Shown here: piece by piece, positions 62,738 through 64,000 of the stretch
Position numbering within the stretch: the stretch's first letter is position 1
Layout of the letters: each line of letters starts with the position of its first letter
Made by a program: the position numbers and the translations under genes
The notes under the pieces: model-generated
The model's input: the letters and a program-made list of their open reading frames with translations, nothing else
Told to the model about the DNA's origin: nothing
The model's database searches: none
DNA from: Dromaius novaehollandiae
Taxonomy: Eukaryota; Chordata; Aves; Casuariiformes; Dromaiidae
NCBI RefSeq assembly: GCF_036370855.1
Contig: NC_088099.1
Location: 28,363,501 to 28,427,500, forward strand
DNA length: 64,000 bases
Reading direction: 5' to 3'

Positions 62738-64000
62738 TCATAGTACAATCAGATGAGTATCAGAATGAAGAGAAGAATGGGAGGGTGAAGCTCAGGAAAG
62801 GTGGAGGGCAGACCCATCTTATTAAACTGTTGTGGAATTGCAGCCTTAAGCATACAAACCCATTCCCAATCACGTATATGTGTATATGTGGATGCTTCAA
62901 AAGACATATGCATTCACATTACTGCATTTGCATATGTTTACCTTGATATATGATTCTTGAAATTAATACCTCTATCTATCTGTCTTTTGGAAACAGCAGA
63001 TGAAGGTAAAGAACATAGATTTGGAGGACATAAATGAAGGCTCATCATCCATGACTGCTGAATATTTTGAGACAGACTGATGTTCATATCTACACTTTAA
63101 TTTTTAGGATTTTTGAAAATTGGCCCACTATGTAGGGAAGGTGATAAGAGGTGATTATTTCACACTGAATTTGGCATTTTTAAGTTTGAGTCATAAGCAC
63201 AGAAACTGCTTGGACTGAACTCACTGGACTATTGCAATGCTGGTGATGCTGAGTTAGAGCAGGCCTATCATGTTGACCCATGCTGTTACCGCTTTTAAAC
63301 ACTGGGTCCCTCTGTTTTATGTGTTAACCACATGGAACTACCATACTCTTTAGAATCTAAACTTACTTTAAAAACAAAAAATGCTCTTATTTCTCATGGT
63401 TGTTCAGGAGATCTTCCAAATATGATCCAAATGTGTGGTATTTCCTTTCCCGAGTTTGCAAACAGCCTGAAACGATACTGATGAGACAGGAAAACTCTGT
63501 CCAAACTACTTGTTTCCACTGGGAGTTTGACTCAAAACCCTATTGACACCATTATAAATGTCATCATTTGATACATAATACATGAATGCATTTTAGCAGA
63601 TGGAAGGGAAATGAAGCCAACATGCAGCTGAGGCTGGGTTTAGAATTGCTGGAAGGAGGAGAATGAAGAAAGGAGAGATGCCAAGAAGGAAGTGGAGCAG
63701 AAACAGAGAAAGGAAGATGGGAAAGGAAGAGAAATCACTCCTACTGAGTTCTGCTGAATCGAGTACTAAGGAGTGAAAGAATAATAAACAAAGTTTTAGC
63801 TGCCACAACAAAAGATGAGATTTTTGCCTTTACTCATTGTGTAAACCTTCCTTTGAGACCAGCAGGGTTTGTTCTGTGGACAGCAGGCAATTTGCTTGCC
63901 TACAGTTGTATCATGGCCCATCCTCCATATTCAGGCCTGGAGTCTGTTCTCCTCCACAGGAGGAAAAGGATATGCCCTATGTCAGAGACAGCATAACTAA

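Larger units (their letters stand above)
50736..64000. other. Gene-poor AT-rich intergenic stretch
   Basis: No exon, RNA gene or clear transposon recognised over 13 kb. Open frames are at most about 120 codons. Perfect inverted repeats at 52926, 55107 and 62708 are listed separately. The sequence near 59220-59270 resembles old amniote repeat consensus phrases but is too short to assign. ZNRF2, the expected next gene from mammalian synteny, is not visible. Confidence 0.5.

Noticed and set aside
1..64000. CRISPR arrays, bacterial operons, integrases or viral genes
   Set aside because: Spliced gene structure, CpG island, CR1 LINEs and AATAAA signals show a vertebrate nuclear sequence; no regularly spaced repeats or intact viral frames were seen.
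50736..64000. Exons of ZNRF2, the next gene downstream in mammals
   Set aside because: No RING-finger coding sequence or other recognisable exon was found on either strand in this part of the window.

Overview
This is a vertebrate nuclear window with one confidently identified protein-coding gene, MTURN (maturin, neural progenitor differentiation regulator), on the + strand. It has three coding exons: 4775-4936, 10663-10785 and 17498-17608. Joined in phase 0 they give a 131-residue acidic protein, the usual maturin length. All four intron ends carry canonical GT/AG sites, and both introns are modest (about 5.7 and 6.7 kb).

The host looks like a sauropsid, most likely a bird; a crocodilian or other archosaur is not excluded. 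The reasons are CR1-type LINE fragments (one with the typical CR1 3' end of short ATTCTGTG units), low repeat density, a compact MTURN and a very GC-rich CpG-island promoter. No bacterial or viral gene organisation is visible.

Layout. 1-4400 is upstream flank with no gene I can name. 4430-5540 is the CpG-island promoter, 5' UTR, exon 1 and start of intron 1; it holds C17, (GGCCCC)8 and (GGCTC)6 tracts and then switches abruptly to AT-rich DNA with a hairpin. 4937-17497 holds the two introns, with an old CR1 piece in intron 2. 17609 to about 19590 is the likely 3' UTR, ending at an AATAAA. 19591-64000 is a long gene-poor stretch with an 82-bp alternating pyrimidine-purine tract, one MIR/CORE-SINE-like element, three CR1 fragments, possible tRNA-derived SINE heads, a poly-G tract and some perfect inverted repeats. 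In mammals the next gene on this side of MTURN is ZNRF2; I see none of its exons here.

I found no novel multi-gene system. The most interesting point is in MTURN intron 1. An eight-copy GGCCCC array (GGGGCC on the other strand, the same unit as the human C9orf72 expansion) lies in a frame that is open from the maturin start codon, so an intron-retained transcript would encode the maturin N-terminus followed by a Gly-Pro dipeptide run.
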